DNA of 64,000 nt from CAZNKU01 sp045654805. GTDB lineage: Bacteria; Bacillota; Clostridia; Monoglobales; Firm-18. Below the pieces are notes generated by a model. It did no database searches, was not told the origin of the DNA, and saw only the letters and a program-made list of their open reading frames with translations. Every line of letters begins with the position of its first letter. Position 1 is the first letter of the stretch. The translations under genes and the position numbers were made by a program. The stretch covers positions 1 to 64,000 of the forward strand of contig JAZOOD010000068.1 of NCBI GenBank assembly GCA_045654805.1. The letters are read 5' to 3'. Of this stretch, positions 33,565 through 42,640 are shown one piece after another.

Positions 33565-33605
33565 AAAAAAACACCTCCTGATATAAAATACATCAAAAGG
33601 TGTTT
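33565..33605 (-). terminator. Hairpin with U run overlapping the SleC-N ribosome binding site
   Basis: On the minus strand AAACACCT (33598-33605) pairs with AGGTGTTT (33569-33576), loop about 21 bases, followed by seven T. It lies 22 bases after the dehydrogenase stop and would terminate it. But its 3' arm contains the GGAGGTG binding site of the next gene, so it may also control translation of read-through mRNA. Confidence 0.6.
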
Positions 33606-33626
33606 AATTATGATTATTTTTATGAA

Positions 33627-34751
33627 TTATTTGTATGAGCTTTCCTTTGCACCTTCAAGGTCAACTTCACCAAGATAAGCCTTTGCATCCATACCAACAA
33701 ATTCAGCAAAATCAATCATTTCAACTACGGTGTTAATGTTAACGTCAATACCGTTAGCAAGTCTGTCTTCCATAGCAATGATTTCCTTTTCACCGTGTGT
33801 ATAGATTCTTTCAGCACCTTCGCTCTTAGGAGCCTCTCTAAGTTCCTGAAGAAATGTTGAAAAATGTTCCTTAATGGCAGCAGGATCACCAAATATCTTA
33901 GGATCAATAGCCATAAAGCCGTGGCAAGTACCACCTTTACCGTTTGTATGAGTATGATTAGATGTAATACCCATTGAAAGGATAGATGAGAAGATTTCGC
34001 AGAACATACCGTAACCATAACCCTTGTGGCTACCTGTCTGTTCAGTTTCGCCACCCAAAGGCATAATACCACCGCCTACTTTACCAACGATGTTTTTAAG
34101 TACATCTGCAGCGTCTGTTGAGCCCTTACCTTCAGCATTCAAAGCCCATCCGTTAGGAAGTTCCTTACCAGCCTTGTTGTAAACTTCAAGCTTACCTCTT
34201 GTAACAACTGTTGTAGAAGCATCAAAGAAGAAGTCATAAGGTTCAGCAGGAACAGAAATAGCGATAGGGTTACTGCCAAGCATAGCTTTTCTTGCATTTG
34301 TAGGAACCATGATAGCTTCTGAGTTAGTCATAGCCATACCGATTAAACCTTCATCACAAGCCATTTTTGAATAATAACCAGCAATACCAAAGTGGTTTGA
34401 ATTACGTACGTTAACGATAGCAATACCTGACTTTTTAGCCTTTTCGATAGCAAGGCTCATAGCATAGTGGCTAAGAAGCTGACCCATACCGTCATGACCT
34501 TCGATAACTGCTGATACAGGTGTTTCAAAAACAACCTCAGGCTTTGATTCAATTTTAATAAGACCCTTTTTAATACCGTTGTGGTATCTTGCAATACGCT
34601 GCATACCGTGTGATTCGATACCGTAAAGGTCAGACAGTAACAATACATCTGAAATTATTTTACTTTCATCAGGTGTAAAACCGATTTTTTCAAATGCGTC
34701 GTTACAGAATTTTTTCAACTGTTCATAAGTATATCTTTTATACTGTGCCAT
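33627..34751 (-). CDS. Ldh2/YlbC family malate/lactate/ureidoglycolate-type dehydrogenase
   Basis: A 374-residue NAD(P)-dependent oxidoreductase of the Ldh2 family, unrelated to classical lactate dehydrogenase. Motifs: DLYGIESHGMQRI, NSNHFGIAGYYS with the catalytic His, and GSNPIAISVPA. Members reduce or oxidise 2-oxo/2-hydroxy acids such as malate, sulfolactate or ureidoglycolate; the substrate cannot be told. GGAGGT precedes the ATG and a consensus promoter lies upstream. Confidence 0.88.
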   Translation of the reverse strand: MAQYKRYTYEQLKKFCNDAFEKIGFTPDESKIISDVLLLSDLYGIESHGMQRIARYHNGIKKGLIKIESKPEVVFETPVSAVIEGHDGMGQLLSHYAMSLAIEKAKKSGIAIVNVRNSNHFGIAGYYSKMACDEGLIGMAMTNSEAIMVPTNARKAMLGSNPIAISVPAEPYDFFFDASTTVVTRGKLEVYNKAGKELPNGWALNAEGKGSTDAADVLKNIVGKVGGGIMPLGGETEQTGSHKGYGYGMFCEIFSSILSMGITSNHTHTNGKGGTCHGFMAIDPKIFGDPAAIKEHFSTFLQELREAPKSEGAERIYTHGEKEIIAMEDRLANGIDVNINTVVEMIDFAEFVGMDAKAYLGEVDLEGAKESSYK

Positions 34752-34784
34752 TTTACAATTACCTCCAAAATAATTTATAGTTTA

Positions 34785-34813
34785 ATTGTACATCATCTGC
34801 ATATATTTGTCAA
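34785..34813 (-). promoter_or_regulatory. Promoter of the Ldh2-family gene
   Basis: On the minus strand TTGACA (34808-34813), 17 bases, TACAAT (34785-34790), 33 bases before the ATG. Confidence 0.78.
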
Positions 34814-34853
34814 CAAACTATATTACATAATTTTACATATTTTATAATGAAAA

Positions 34854-36284
34854 TCAACCAAATTTGTCGAGTAAGTTCTGTTTCATATCCCACAATTCCC
34901 TTGACAAGTCAACATAATATCGGTGAGGATTTTCAAAACGTTTTACTTCATCCCACAAATTTTCAATCTGTTCCTTACATTTTTGCTGAATCGTCTTTAT
35001 ATCCGGACATTCATAAATACATTTACCTTTGTCAAAAATCTGTACAAGTAAAGGCTTTGCTTCAAAATCAATAAGAGTCTTCTTTTTCCAAGTATGTTCA
35101 GGGTCAAAGATTGTATATGGCTTTGATTCATCAATTGTTTCATCAAACTTGGTTATTACGTCGGCAATAGCCTTACCATCCTTTGTAAACAGTCTGTATA
35201 ACGATTTAAAGCCGGGATTTGTGATTTTTGCAACGTTTTCGCTAAGCTTGATTCTTGGTATAATCTCGTTACCGCTTTCTATTGCAACAAGCTTGTAAAC
35301 ACCTCCAAAAACAGGCTCGGACCTTGATGTAATTAATCTTTCACCTACGCCAAAACTGTTAATTTGTGCACCTTGCATCAGTGTTTCACGAATAATATAT
35401 TCATCGAGAGAATTGGATACAACAATACCGCAATCCTCCATACCATTTTCATCAAGAATTTTACGAACTTTTTTTGTAAGGTAAGTAATATCCCCGCTAT
35501 CTATACGCACGCCCTTTAGTCTGTGTCCCGCAGGCACCAAAACGTCGTTATGCACCTTTATAGCATTAATAAGGCCTGACTTTAAAACATTATAAGTATC
35601 AATTAAAAGAGTGCAGTTGTCGGGATATACAGATGCATAGGCACAAAAAGCCGAATATTCATCAGGGAATGTCTGTATCCAGCTATGAGCCATTGTACCT
35701 AAAGCAGGTATATTAAACATCTGTTCCGAAATTGTGCAGGCCGTACCCAAACAACCTCCGATATATGCAGCACGGGCACCATAAACTGCACCGTCATAAC
35801 CCTGAGCACGTCTTGAGCCAAATTCCATAACAGGTCTACCATCTGCTGCTCGCACTATGCGGTTAGCTTTTGTGGCAATCAGTGACTGATGATTAACTGT
35901 CAACAAAATCATAGTTTCTAAAAACTGTGCCTGGATTATTGGACCACGAACTACAATTAAAGGCTCGTTTGGAAAAATAGGAGTCCCCTCCTCTATTGCC
36001 CAAACATCACACTCAAACTCAAAATTTTTAAGATAATTCAAAAAGCCTTCACTGAACATATTTTTGCTCTTTAAATATTCAATGTCGTCATCGGTAAATT
36101 TAAGATTTTTGATATAATCAATTACCTGCTCGACACCCGCCATTATGGCAAAACCTCCATCGTCGGGAATTTTGCGAAAATACATATCAAAATACCCAAT
36201 CTTATCTCCTATTCCGTTTTCGAAATAGCCGTTAGCCATTGTCAGCTCATAAAAGTCTGTAAGCATTGTCAAATTCTTTTTCAT
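34854..36284 (-). CDS. pncB: Nicotinate phosphoribosyltransferase
   Basis: A 476-residue enzyme forming nicotinate mononucleotide from nicotinate and PRPP, the first step of NAD salvage. Motifs: LTDFYELTMANGYF at the N-terminus, FGSRRAQG with phosphate-binding residues, GTMAHSWIQ with the catalytic His, and RIDSGDI at the PRPP site. GAAGGAT precedes the ATG, 13 bases after the YcdB-type gene, so the two may share an mRNA. Confidence 0.95.
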   Translation of the reverse strand: MKKNLTMLTDFYELTMANGYFENGIGDKIGYFDMYFRKIPDDGGFAIMAGVEQVIDYIKNLKFTDDDIEYLKSKNMFSEGFLNYLKNFEFECDVWAIEEGTPIFPNEPLIVVRGPIIQAQFLETMILLTVNHQSLIATKANRIVRAADGRPVMEFGSRRAQGYDGAVYGARAAYIGGCLGTACTISEQMFNIPALGTMAHSWIQTFPDEYSAFCAYASVYPDNCTLLIDTYNVLKSGLINAIKVHNDVLVPAGHRLKGVRIDSGDITYLTKKVRKILDENGMEDCGIVVSNSLDEYIIRETLMQGAQINSFGVGERLITSRSEPVFGGVYKLVAIESGNEIIPRIKLSENVAKITNPGFKSLYRLFTKDGKAIADVITKFDETIDESKPYTIFDPEHTWKKKTLIDFEAKPLLVQIFDKGKCIYECPDIKTIQQKCKEQIENLWDEVKRFENPHRYYVDLSRELWDMKQNLLDKFG

Positions 36285-36297
36285 ATTTATCCTTCTT

Positions 36298-38301
36298 TCA
36301 ATTTGATATCAAATTATAAATTATTTGAGCCGCAACATTTCGCTTCATATGTTCCTTTGGCAAAAAAGCGTTACCCTCAAAAATTTTAAGTCCTTTAGCT
36401 ATTGCAGCATATCCAATCAAGTCAGGAGAAATCATCCCTTCGTCTACAAATCCTGTTTTATAAGTATCTTTTAATGATGCAACTTTATCATAACCTAAGT
36501 ATTTTACAATGTACTTAATACCCATTTCCATATTAATTGGTTGATTAAGAGCTAAATCTTCGTATAAGACTATTCCCGAGCCAATTAATTTATCAGAAAC
36601 ATCCTCTATATTTTTATAATCAACGCAATCTACAGCCCTGCACATCCACAATAAATAATCACAAAGCACTACATTATCATAAGGATAGAATTTATCGTTA
36701 CCATCAAATATACCACAAGCATACAATGTCATAATCTGCTCTTTTGATACATCAGAACCTATATCTGTATATATAAATTTATCTGTATTAATGGAATTAC
36801 CATCTTTATCAACAACATTTCCCGACATGGCATCAACATAATAATCATGTAATGGACTGGGTGCATATACAAGCCTGAGTTCCATTTGGCGTGTCATAGA
36901 ATATGACGAAACATACTGCAGTTCAAAACTTGTTGCATCAATATATTTTGCAAATGCTTCCTCAGGTGAAAGAGATAGAGAATATTGGGGAATATTTACA
37001 TCTTCCCAACCTGATATTACACTTACAACGTCACCTGTTGAACGTGAAACACCTACTACAACACCATTTTCGTCATATGCCACACCGTTTATATACCTTG
37101 TGTAATTAAAATAATACACCTCTTCGCCAATATTGCTTTTAGCCTTGTTGTAATTCAAAAGCCTGCATCCGTCTATAATTGATACTTCGTAATTATTGAC
37201 AAATGCCTCTGCAATAGTCTTACATTCCTCTGCAGAATAGTTATGGTTTACGTCCCCAACCTCGCGCTGATAGTAATTGTAATATCGGATATCACCGTAC
37301 ACAGCATCTATAATATAAGTTTTTACATTACCCTTTGTATCACCGCATTCAAAATAAACATATTTACTGTGATTATCCTGCAGATACTGTATGCCCGAAG
37401 GACTATATGATGCATCAAGGGGGATATACGGATTATTTACCATAGCATAGTGTACAAGGGATATATCCTCAATTTCATCACAAATCCAGAAGTCAAATAT
37501 TTTATGTGAAGTAAGGGCATTTCTGTAACTACCCACAGTTGAAACAATATTTGTATTTATAATATTACCTGTATAGGCGTTTATATAATTAATACCGTCG
37601 GACAAATCTCTGTAACGTACATAAATTTCACCGTCAGGTTTTTTTGCATATTCAAGCACCACACCAATATTGTCATACATATCCACCTGTGCATCTACAG
37701 GATTTAACAGGGTTCTGGCAGGATAAATTTTGTCATAGTCTATCCACTTAACCTCCACAGATGACACCTTACCGCTTACGGCATCTACCTTAACATCTAT
37801 GTAATTATCATAACAGGGCAAATCATTTACATATCGGATAAATTTAAACTCATACGGTTCAAAATTACGATGAACTGAATATTCCTGGGCAACTAATTTT
37901 ACATCATCAAATATTTCCGGGCAAGCCCTTGAAAGAAAACGTATCGCCTCGTTCTCTGCGTCAATCGAAGAATAATCAGAAAGCTTATAATTACCGCTGA
38001 ATTCCCCGTAAAAATATTGACTAAAGGATAATATACGAAGATTTTTATCTACAGTTACGTTTATTTGTCCACCGGGATTTGATTCATTTTCGTCACCATA
38101 CCATGTAAAATATGCAAACTGAGCATTAGATTCAACAGTAAGTTTACTGTTAAAATTAGTATAATTTGCCGGAATATCTATTTTTTTCTTAACAGACAAA
38201 ATAGCCTTATTAACAAAGGAACTGTCGTCTGCATAGCATATTATTAACATTGAATTAAAAACAAAAAACATAATACTAAAAAATAATATAATCTTTTTCA
38301 C
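36298..38301 (-). CDS. Secreted YcdB/YcdC-domain protein with C-terminal SLH-like repeats
   Basis: A 667-residue protein with a signal peptide (KKIILFFSIMFFVFNSMLIICYA, cleavage near ADD). Most of the protein is a set of repeated PepSY-like YcdB modules (pattern AENEAIRFL... with VDAVSGKVSSVEV, INAYTGNII, IDAVYGDIRY, VDAMSGNVVDKDG). The last 150 or so residues resemble S-layer homology repeats (FIYTDIGSDVSKEQIMTLYA). It is probably held at the cell surface; the role of YcdB domains is unclear. The GTG at 38301 is chosen because it begins the signal peptide and follows AGGTGATG. An open frame runs further upstream without a binding site. Confidence 0.72.
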   Translation of the reverse strand: MKKIILFFSIMFFVFNSMLIICYADDSSFVNKAILSVKKKIDIPANYTNFNSKLTVESNAQFAYFTWYGDENESNPGGQINVTVDKNLRILSFSQYFYGEFSGNYKLSDYSSIDAENEAIRFLSRACPEIFDDVKLVAQEYSVHRNFEPYEFKFIRYVNDLPCYDNYIDVKVDAVSGKVSSVEVKWIDYDKIYPARTLLNPVDAQVDMYDNIGVVLEYAKKPDGEIYVRYRDLSDGINYINAYTGNIINTNIVSTVGSYRNALTSHKIFDFWICDEIEDISLVHYAMVNNPYIPLDASYSPSGIQYLQDNHSKYVYFECGDTKGNVKTYIIDAVYGDIRYYNYYQREVGDVNHNYSAEECKTIAEAFVNNYEVSIIDGCRLLNYNKAKSNIGEEVYYFNYTRYINGVAYDENGVVVGVSRSTGDVVSVISGWEDVNIPQYSLSLSPEEAFAKYIDATSFELQYVSSYSMTRQMELRLVYAPSPLHDYYVDAMSGNVVDKDGNSINTDKFIYTDIGSDVSKEQIMTLYACGIFDGNDKFYPYDNVVLCDYLLWMCRAVDCVDYKNIEDVSDKLIGSGIVLYEDLALNQPINMEMGIKYIVKYLGYDKVASLKDTYKTGFVDEGMISPDLIGYAAIAKGLKIFEGNAFLPKEHMKRNVAAQIIYNLISN

Positions 38302-38413
38302 ACCATCACCTACCTGTTCACAATAAATTATAACATATTTTTTTGAAAAAACAAGAATATTAACAGTATTGTAACATATAATAATCAGAAACAATCTATA
38401 TAAGGAGCTTAAA

Positions 38414-38536
38414 ATGAATATAAAACAAGAACAAAAAACAAGTGATGAATTCAATAAAAAAAAGCCTAAACCCATAATGGATTTAGACGATTTTATTTTT
38501 AAAGATGAGGAAATCAAATATCAATCAGAGAGGTAA
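38414..38536 (+). CDS. Possible small charged protein (40 aa)
   Basis: A 40-codon frame with AAGGAG eight bases before its ATG, on the strand opposite to all neighbours. The peptide starts basic (MNIKQEQKTSDEFNKKKPKP) and ends acidic (IMDLDDFIFKDEEIKYQSER), with no membrane segment. A TATAAT lies about 25 bases upstream, without a clear -35. Its start is divergent from the YcdB-type gene and its last 23 bases overlap the end of dusB head-on. I recognise no family. Confidence 0.45.
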   Translation: MNIKQEQKTSDEFNKKKPKPIMDLDDFIFKDEEIKYQSER

Positions 38537-39461
38537 GTAAACGCTTCATTTCATCATAGGATGTTGCAGCGGTCAGTTTGTTTTTAACTGCAACGCTGTT
38601 CCTCATCCCCTTGATGTACCATATAGCGTGTTTCCTTGCTTCTCTTATACCCACATACTCACCTTTATATTCCACTATTTTTTTAATGTGTAAAAGCGCT
38701 GTATTTATAAGTTCCAAGTTATCAGGTTCTGGCAATATTTCGCCACACTCTAAATAATGTTTTATCCTTTTCAGCAAAAAAGGATTTCCAAGTATGCCTC
38801 TGCCTATCATAACGGCATCACATCCCGTCTGTTCCATCATATTTTTTGCATCCTCCGGGGTTTTAATATCCCCATTACCGATAACTGGTATGTTTACGGA
38901 TTTTACAACGTCAGAAATAACAGACCAATCTGCCTGACCCCTGTATTCCTGCTTAACGGTCCTTCCATGTACAGTAATATGGCAAGCTCCCGCCTTTTCA
39001 GCAAGCTTTGCAACCTCTGCCGCATTTACGGAATTATCATCCCATCCCTTTCGTATTTTTACAGAAACAGGTAAACTACAATTATCTCTTACGGCACATA
39101 TGATGTCATAAATAAGCTGTGGATTTTTCATAAGTGATCCACCATCAGCATTGCCGATAATTTTATTTGCAGGACAACCGCAATTTATATCAATACCCAT
39201 TACACCAAAAGAGGCTGCCTTAGCAGCCACCTTTTCAAATATTTCAGGTTCATGACCAAATATCTGTGCAAAAACAGGCTGTTCAATGTCCGAGACTTCA
39301 AGTAATGAACCTGTCTTTTTATCGTTATAGAACAAACCCTTTGTGCTTACCATTTCAGTAAAACACATATCTGCACCGTTTTGCATACAAATCTCCCTGT
39401 ATGCTCTGTCTGTAATACCTGCCATCGGAGCAAGCACAATTTTATTTTTTAATGATATCAT
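38514..39461 (-). CDS. dusB: tRNA-dihydrouridine synthase
   Basis: A 315-residue FMN enzyme reducing specific uridines in the D loop of tRNA. Motifs: LAPMAGITDRAYR, GIDINCGCPANK with the catalytic Cys, VKIRKGWDD, ITVHGRT and VMIGRGILGNPF. Length and motifs fit the DusB/Dus group of Firmicutes. It overlaps the upstream ppx gene by 20 bases, so it is translationally coupled. Confidence 0.94.
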   Translation of the reverse strand: MISLKNKIVLAPMAGITDRAYREICMQNGADMCFTEMVSTKGLFYNDKKTGSLLEVSDIEQPVFAQIFGHEPEIFEKVAAKAASFGVMGIDINCGCPANKIIGNADGGSLMKNPQLIYDIICAVRDNCSLPVSVKIRKGWDDNSVNAAEVAKLAEKAGACHITVHGRTVKQEYRGQADWSVISDVVKSVNIPVIGNGDIKTPEDAKNMMEQTGCDAVMIGRGILGNPFLLKRIKHYLECGEILPEPDNLELINTALLHIKKIVEYKGEYVGIREARKHAIWYIKGMRNSVAVKNKLTAATSYDEMKRLLTSLIDI

Positions 39462-40335
39462 ACATTACCCCTTCACGTAAACTACTTACACATGATATTA
39501 GTTTTGGTGAATCAATATAATCCATTATTGCAAGTAATGGCACGACACCGCCCAAAATTATATCCGCCCTACCTTTGCCTATGCCATCCATACAGACTCT
39601 TTTTTCAATAGGCATCTTCACAAGGTCATATATTTTGTCGAATGTAAATTTCTTGTCCATTGTAAAGCCGTGAACCTGCGAATCATCAATATCCTGCATT
39701 TTCACAAGTGCCCTTATTGTACCACCCAAGCCTACAACAGCTATATTTTTTACATCCTCAAGCCATTTTACCTGCTTTAATTTGTCTGTAAATTCAGCTA
39801 TTGCAAAGGAAAGCTCGTCATCCTTTGCCACCGTGTCAGAAAAGTACTTTTCAGTTATATTAACAGCAGCCATAGGTATGCTGACCATATCACAGTTAAC
39901 ACCGTCTTTTACATATATAAGCTCCGTACTTGCACCGCCGATATCAACAATTAAACAATCATCGACATCAAGGGTATTTATAACACCCATATAGTCATAA
40001 TAAGCTTCCTTTTCACCGGATATAATTTCAAAATCAATACCCATAGCCTTGGCAGGTTCGGTAAAAAGCTCTCTATTATTAGCTGTACGTAGCGCCGCGG
40101 TAGCAATAGCACGTACTTCATCAACATTCATATCATCAATTATAGTCTTAAAATCAGCCAAAACCTCGAGCGTGCGGTCAACTGCCCTTTGCTGTAAAAG
40201 ACATTGGTCCCCCATTCCTTCACTAAGCCTTACAATAGTGCGGATGTTACTGATTACGCAAATTTTATCATCTACAATATCCACAATATTCATCCTTATG
40301 GAATTGGAACCCAAATCTATAATAGCTACTCTCAT
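39442..40335 (-). CDS. Ppx/GppA family phosphatase
   Basis: A 297-residue protein with the ASKHA fold: AIIDLGSNSIRMNIVDI (phosphate-1 loop), EKEAYYDYMG, IVDIGGASTELIYV (phosphate-2 loop), and VVGLGGTIRAL. It covers only the two N-terminal domains, as in short exopolyphosphatases or pppGpp phosphatases of Gram-positives. Substrate may be polyphosphate or pppGpp. It starts 3 bases after guaB. Confidence 0.9.
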   Translation of the reverse strand: MRVAIIDLGSNSIRMNIVDIVDDKICVISNIRTIVRLSEGMGDQCLLQQRAVDRTLEVLADFKTIIDDMNVDEVRAIATAALRTANNRELFTEPAKAMGIDFEIISGEKEAYYDYMGVINTLDVDDCLIVDIGGASTELIYVKDGVNCDMVSIPMAAVNITEKYFSDTVAKDDELSFAIAEFTDKLKQVKWLEDVKNIAVVGLGGTIRALVKMQDIDDSQVHGFTMDKKFTFDKIYDLVKMPIEKRVCMDGIGKGRADIILGGVVPLLAIMDYIDSPKLISCVSSLREGVMYDIIKK

Positions 40336-40338
40336 AAA

Positions 40339-41805
40339 TTATTTTGCACTAATTGAGTAGTTTGGAGCTTCTTTTGTAATATTGATGTCGTGAGGATGGC
40401 TTTCAACAAGACCTGCACCAGTAATACGTACAAACTTGCCGTTTTCTTTAAGTTCAGGAATAGTTTTTGTTCCGCAATAACCCATACCTGAACGGATACC
40501 TCCCAATAACTGATAAATTGTATCACACAAAGCACCCTTATAAGGTACACGACCTTCAACACCTTCGGGAACAAGCTTTTTGGTATTAGTCTGGAAGTAT
40601 CTGTCCTTGCTACCTTTATTCATGGCAGCAAGTGAACCCATACCGCGATATACTTTAAACTGTCTACCCTGATAAATTTCACATTCACCGGGTGATTCTT
40701 CACAGCCTGCAAACAAGCTGCCTATCATAATAACATCAGCACCTGCGGCAATAGCCTTAACCAAGTCACCCGAATATTTAATACCACCATCAGCAATTAC
40801 AGGAATACCATATTTTTTAGCAACTTGAGCACAATCGAAAATAGCTGTAATCTGCGGTACACCAATACCTGCAACAACACGTGTTGTACAGATAGAACCG
40901 GGGCCTATACCTACTTTAATAGCATCTGCACCTGCTTTAATCAAATCTTCAGCAGCTTCAGCAGTAGCTATATTACCCGCAATAACAGGAGTATCAGGGA
41001 ACGCCGCCTTAACCTTTTTTACAGTTTCTATAATACCCTTTGAATGACCATGAGCAGAATCCAATACCAAAACGTCAACCTTTGCATCAATCAACGCCTT
41101 AGCTCTGTCAAGAACGTCTGCAGTTACACCGATAGCGGCACCAACTACAAGTCTGCCCTGGCTGTCACGCGCAGAATTAGGATACTTCTGTGATTTTTCA
41201 ATGTCCTTTATAGTAATAAGACCTTTTAGCATACCATCTTTGTCAACGATAGGCAATTTTTCAACCTTTTTCTTCTGCAAAATGACAGCAGCTTCTTCCA
41301 AAGTTGTACCCTCAGGAGCAGTAACAAGGTTTTCCTTAGTCATACATTCTCCAAGTTTTTTTGATAAATCTGATTCAAAACGTAAGTCACGGTTTGTAAA
41401 AATACCAACCAACTTACCATCAACCGTAACAGGCACACCGCTTATTTTAAATTTGCCCATAAGCTGGTCTGCTTCTTCCAATGTATTGTCAGGTGAAAGA
41501 TAGAATGGATCAACAATAACGCCGTTTTCATTACGTTTTACCTTGTCTACTTCTATTGCCTGCTGTTCGATTGTCATATTTTTATGGATAACACCCAATC
41601 CACCTTCCCTTGCAATAGCAATTGCAAGAGCAGATTCCGTAACAGTATCCATTGCGGCAGATATGATAGGTATATTAAGTTTTACTTTTTTTGTAAGGTT
41701 TGTTCCAAGCTCAATCATATCAGGTGTAACCTCTGACTTTTGAGGTACCAACAAGACATCGTCAAATGTAAAACCTTCTTTTCCGAACTTTTGATTAAAA
41801 TCCAT
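40339..41805 (-). CDS. guaB: Inosine-5'-monophosphate dehydrogenase
   Basis: A 488-residue enzyme converting IMP to XMP with NAD, the rate-limiting step to GMP. The N-terminal FTFDDVLLVPQKSEV, a pair of CBS domains (about 95-210), GIGPGSICTTRVVAGIGVPQ with the catalytic Cys loop, and the flap GMGSLAAM and YRGMG region are all present. The ATG at 41805 has AAGGAGG upstream; earlier in-frame codons have no binding site. First gene of a unit with ppx and dusB. Confidence 0.96.
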   Translation of the reverse strand: MDFNQKFGKEGFTFDDVLLVPQKSEVTPDMIELGTNLTKKVKLNIPIISAAMDTVTESALAIAIAREGGLGVIHKNMTIEQQAIEVDKVKRNENGVIVDPFYLSPDNTLEEADQLMGKFKISGVPVTVDGKLVGIFTNRDLRFESDLSKKLGECMTKENLVTAPEGTTLEEAAVILQKKKVEKLPIVDKDGMLKGLITIKDIEKSQKYPNSARDSQGRLVVGAAIGVTADVLDRAKALIDAKVDVLVLDSAHGHSKGIIETVKKVKAAFPDTPVIAGNIATAEAAEDLIKAGADAIKVGIGPGSICTTRVVAGIGVPQITAIFDCAQVAKKYGIPVIADGGIKYSGDLVKAIAAGADVIMIGSLFAGCEESPGECEIYQGRQFKVYRGMGSLAAMNKGSKDRYFQTNTKKLVPEGVEGRVPYKGALCDTIYQLLGGIRSGMGYCGTKTIPELKENGKFVRITGAGLVESHPHDINITKEAPNYSISAK

Positions 41806-41843
41806 TATATATTCCTCCTTGTTAGTATGTTGTATTAACGTAT

Positions 41844-41873
41844 AGTATACCAAAAAAAGTCTTATTTCGTCAA
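41844..41873 (-). promoter_or_regulatory. Promoter of guaB
   Basis: On the minus strand TTGACG (41868-41873), 18 bases, TATACT (41844-41849). The leader is only about 33 bases, too short for a purine riboswitch. Confidence 0.65.
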
Positions 41874-41888
41874 GTGATTTTTACATAT

Positions 41889-42629
41889 TTACATAAATAA
41901 ATTAAGTACCATATGGTAAAAAACAGGTATTAAAACTGAGGGTAGCAAATTTCCTACCTTCACAACCTTTTTATCAAATAACAAATTAAAGCCTATTCCA
42001 AGTACCAAAACGGACCCTACCAATGACATATTACTTATCAACGCAGCAGTCATTACGGGCTCAAGTAACGTTGCAAGTAATGTAATACCGCCCTGGTATA
42101 TCCCAACTGCCAATATTGAAAAAAACACTCCACTTCCCAATGATGCCGCAAGTACAACAGACATAACACCATCAAGAACAGCTTTTGCCGCCAAAATAGT
42201 GTAGTCACCTGTAAGACCGTCTTTAATCGAGCCTACAATTGCCATTGCTCCAACGCAAAACAGTAATGAGGTGGACACAAAGCCCTCCACAAACTTAGGG
42301 TTGTCCTTAGACAAAAAATTTGCTTTTCCCTTAAAAAATTTCCCAAGTCTTTCAAGTTTTTCCTCAATATTCAACCCCTCACCCACTATTGCACCAATTA
42401 CAAGTGAAATTACCATAAGCATAATACTACTTGTTGATATTGTGCCGTCGGGTGATACGGAAAACATTTCCGACAACGTACCTGTAATACCAATAATTAT
42501 CGTGGAAAGCCCCGCTGCAGATTTTATTGTTTTTTCAAAACGCGGTGGCAGACCTCCCTTTAAAAGCATACCGATTGTTGCACCAACCAGTATTGTTACA
42601 ATATTTATTATTGTCCCAAGACCTCTCAT
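41889..42629 (-). CDS. DUF554 family membrane protein
   Basis: A 246-residue protein with about seven membrane helices. The start GLGTIINIVTILVGATIGML, the LSTIIIGITGTL segment and the FCVGAMAIVGSIKDGL motif are typical of DUF554 (YdfK/YqgA type). Function unknown; transport has been suggested. It follows the DUF1015 gene by 11 bases in the same direction. Confidence 0.85.
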   Translation of the reverse strand: MRGLGTIINIVTILVGATIGMLLKGGLPPRFEKTIKSAAGLSTIIIGITGTLSEMFSVSPDGTISTSSIMLMVISLVIGAIVGEGLNIEEKLERLGKFFKGKANFLSKDNPKFVEGFVSTSLLFCVGAMAIVGSIKDGLTGDYTILAAKAVLDGVMSVVLAASLGSGVFFSILAVGIYQGGITLLATLLEPVMTAALISNMSLVGSVLVLGIGFNLLFDKKVVKVGNLLPSVLIPVFYHMVLNLFM

Positions 42630-42640
42630 TACACTTCTTC

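Noticed and set aside
38302..38517. Upstream extension of the YcdB/SLH gene by 72 codons
   Set aside because: No ribosome binding site, no family sequence; the signal peptide begins at GTG 38301 and the stretch carries an opposite-strand small gene.
41806..41888. Purine riboswitch upstream of guaB
   Set aside because: The predicted leader is only about 33 bases, too short for an aptamer.
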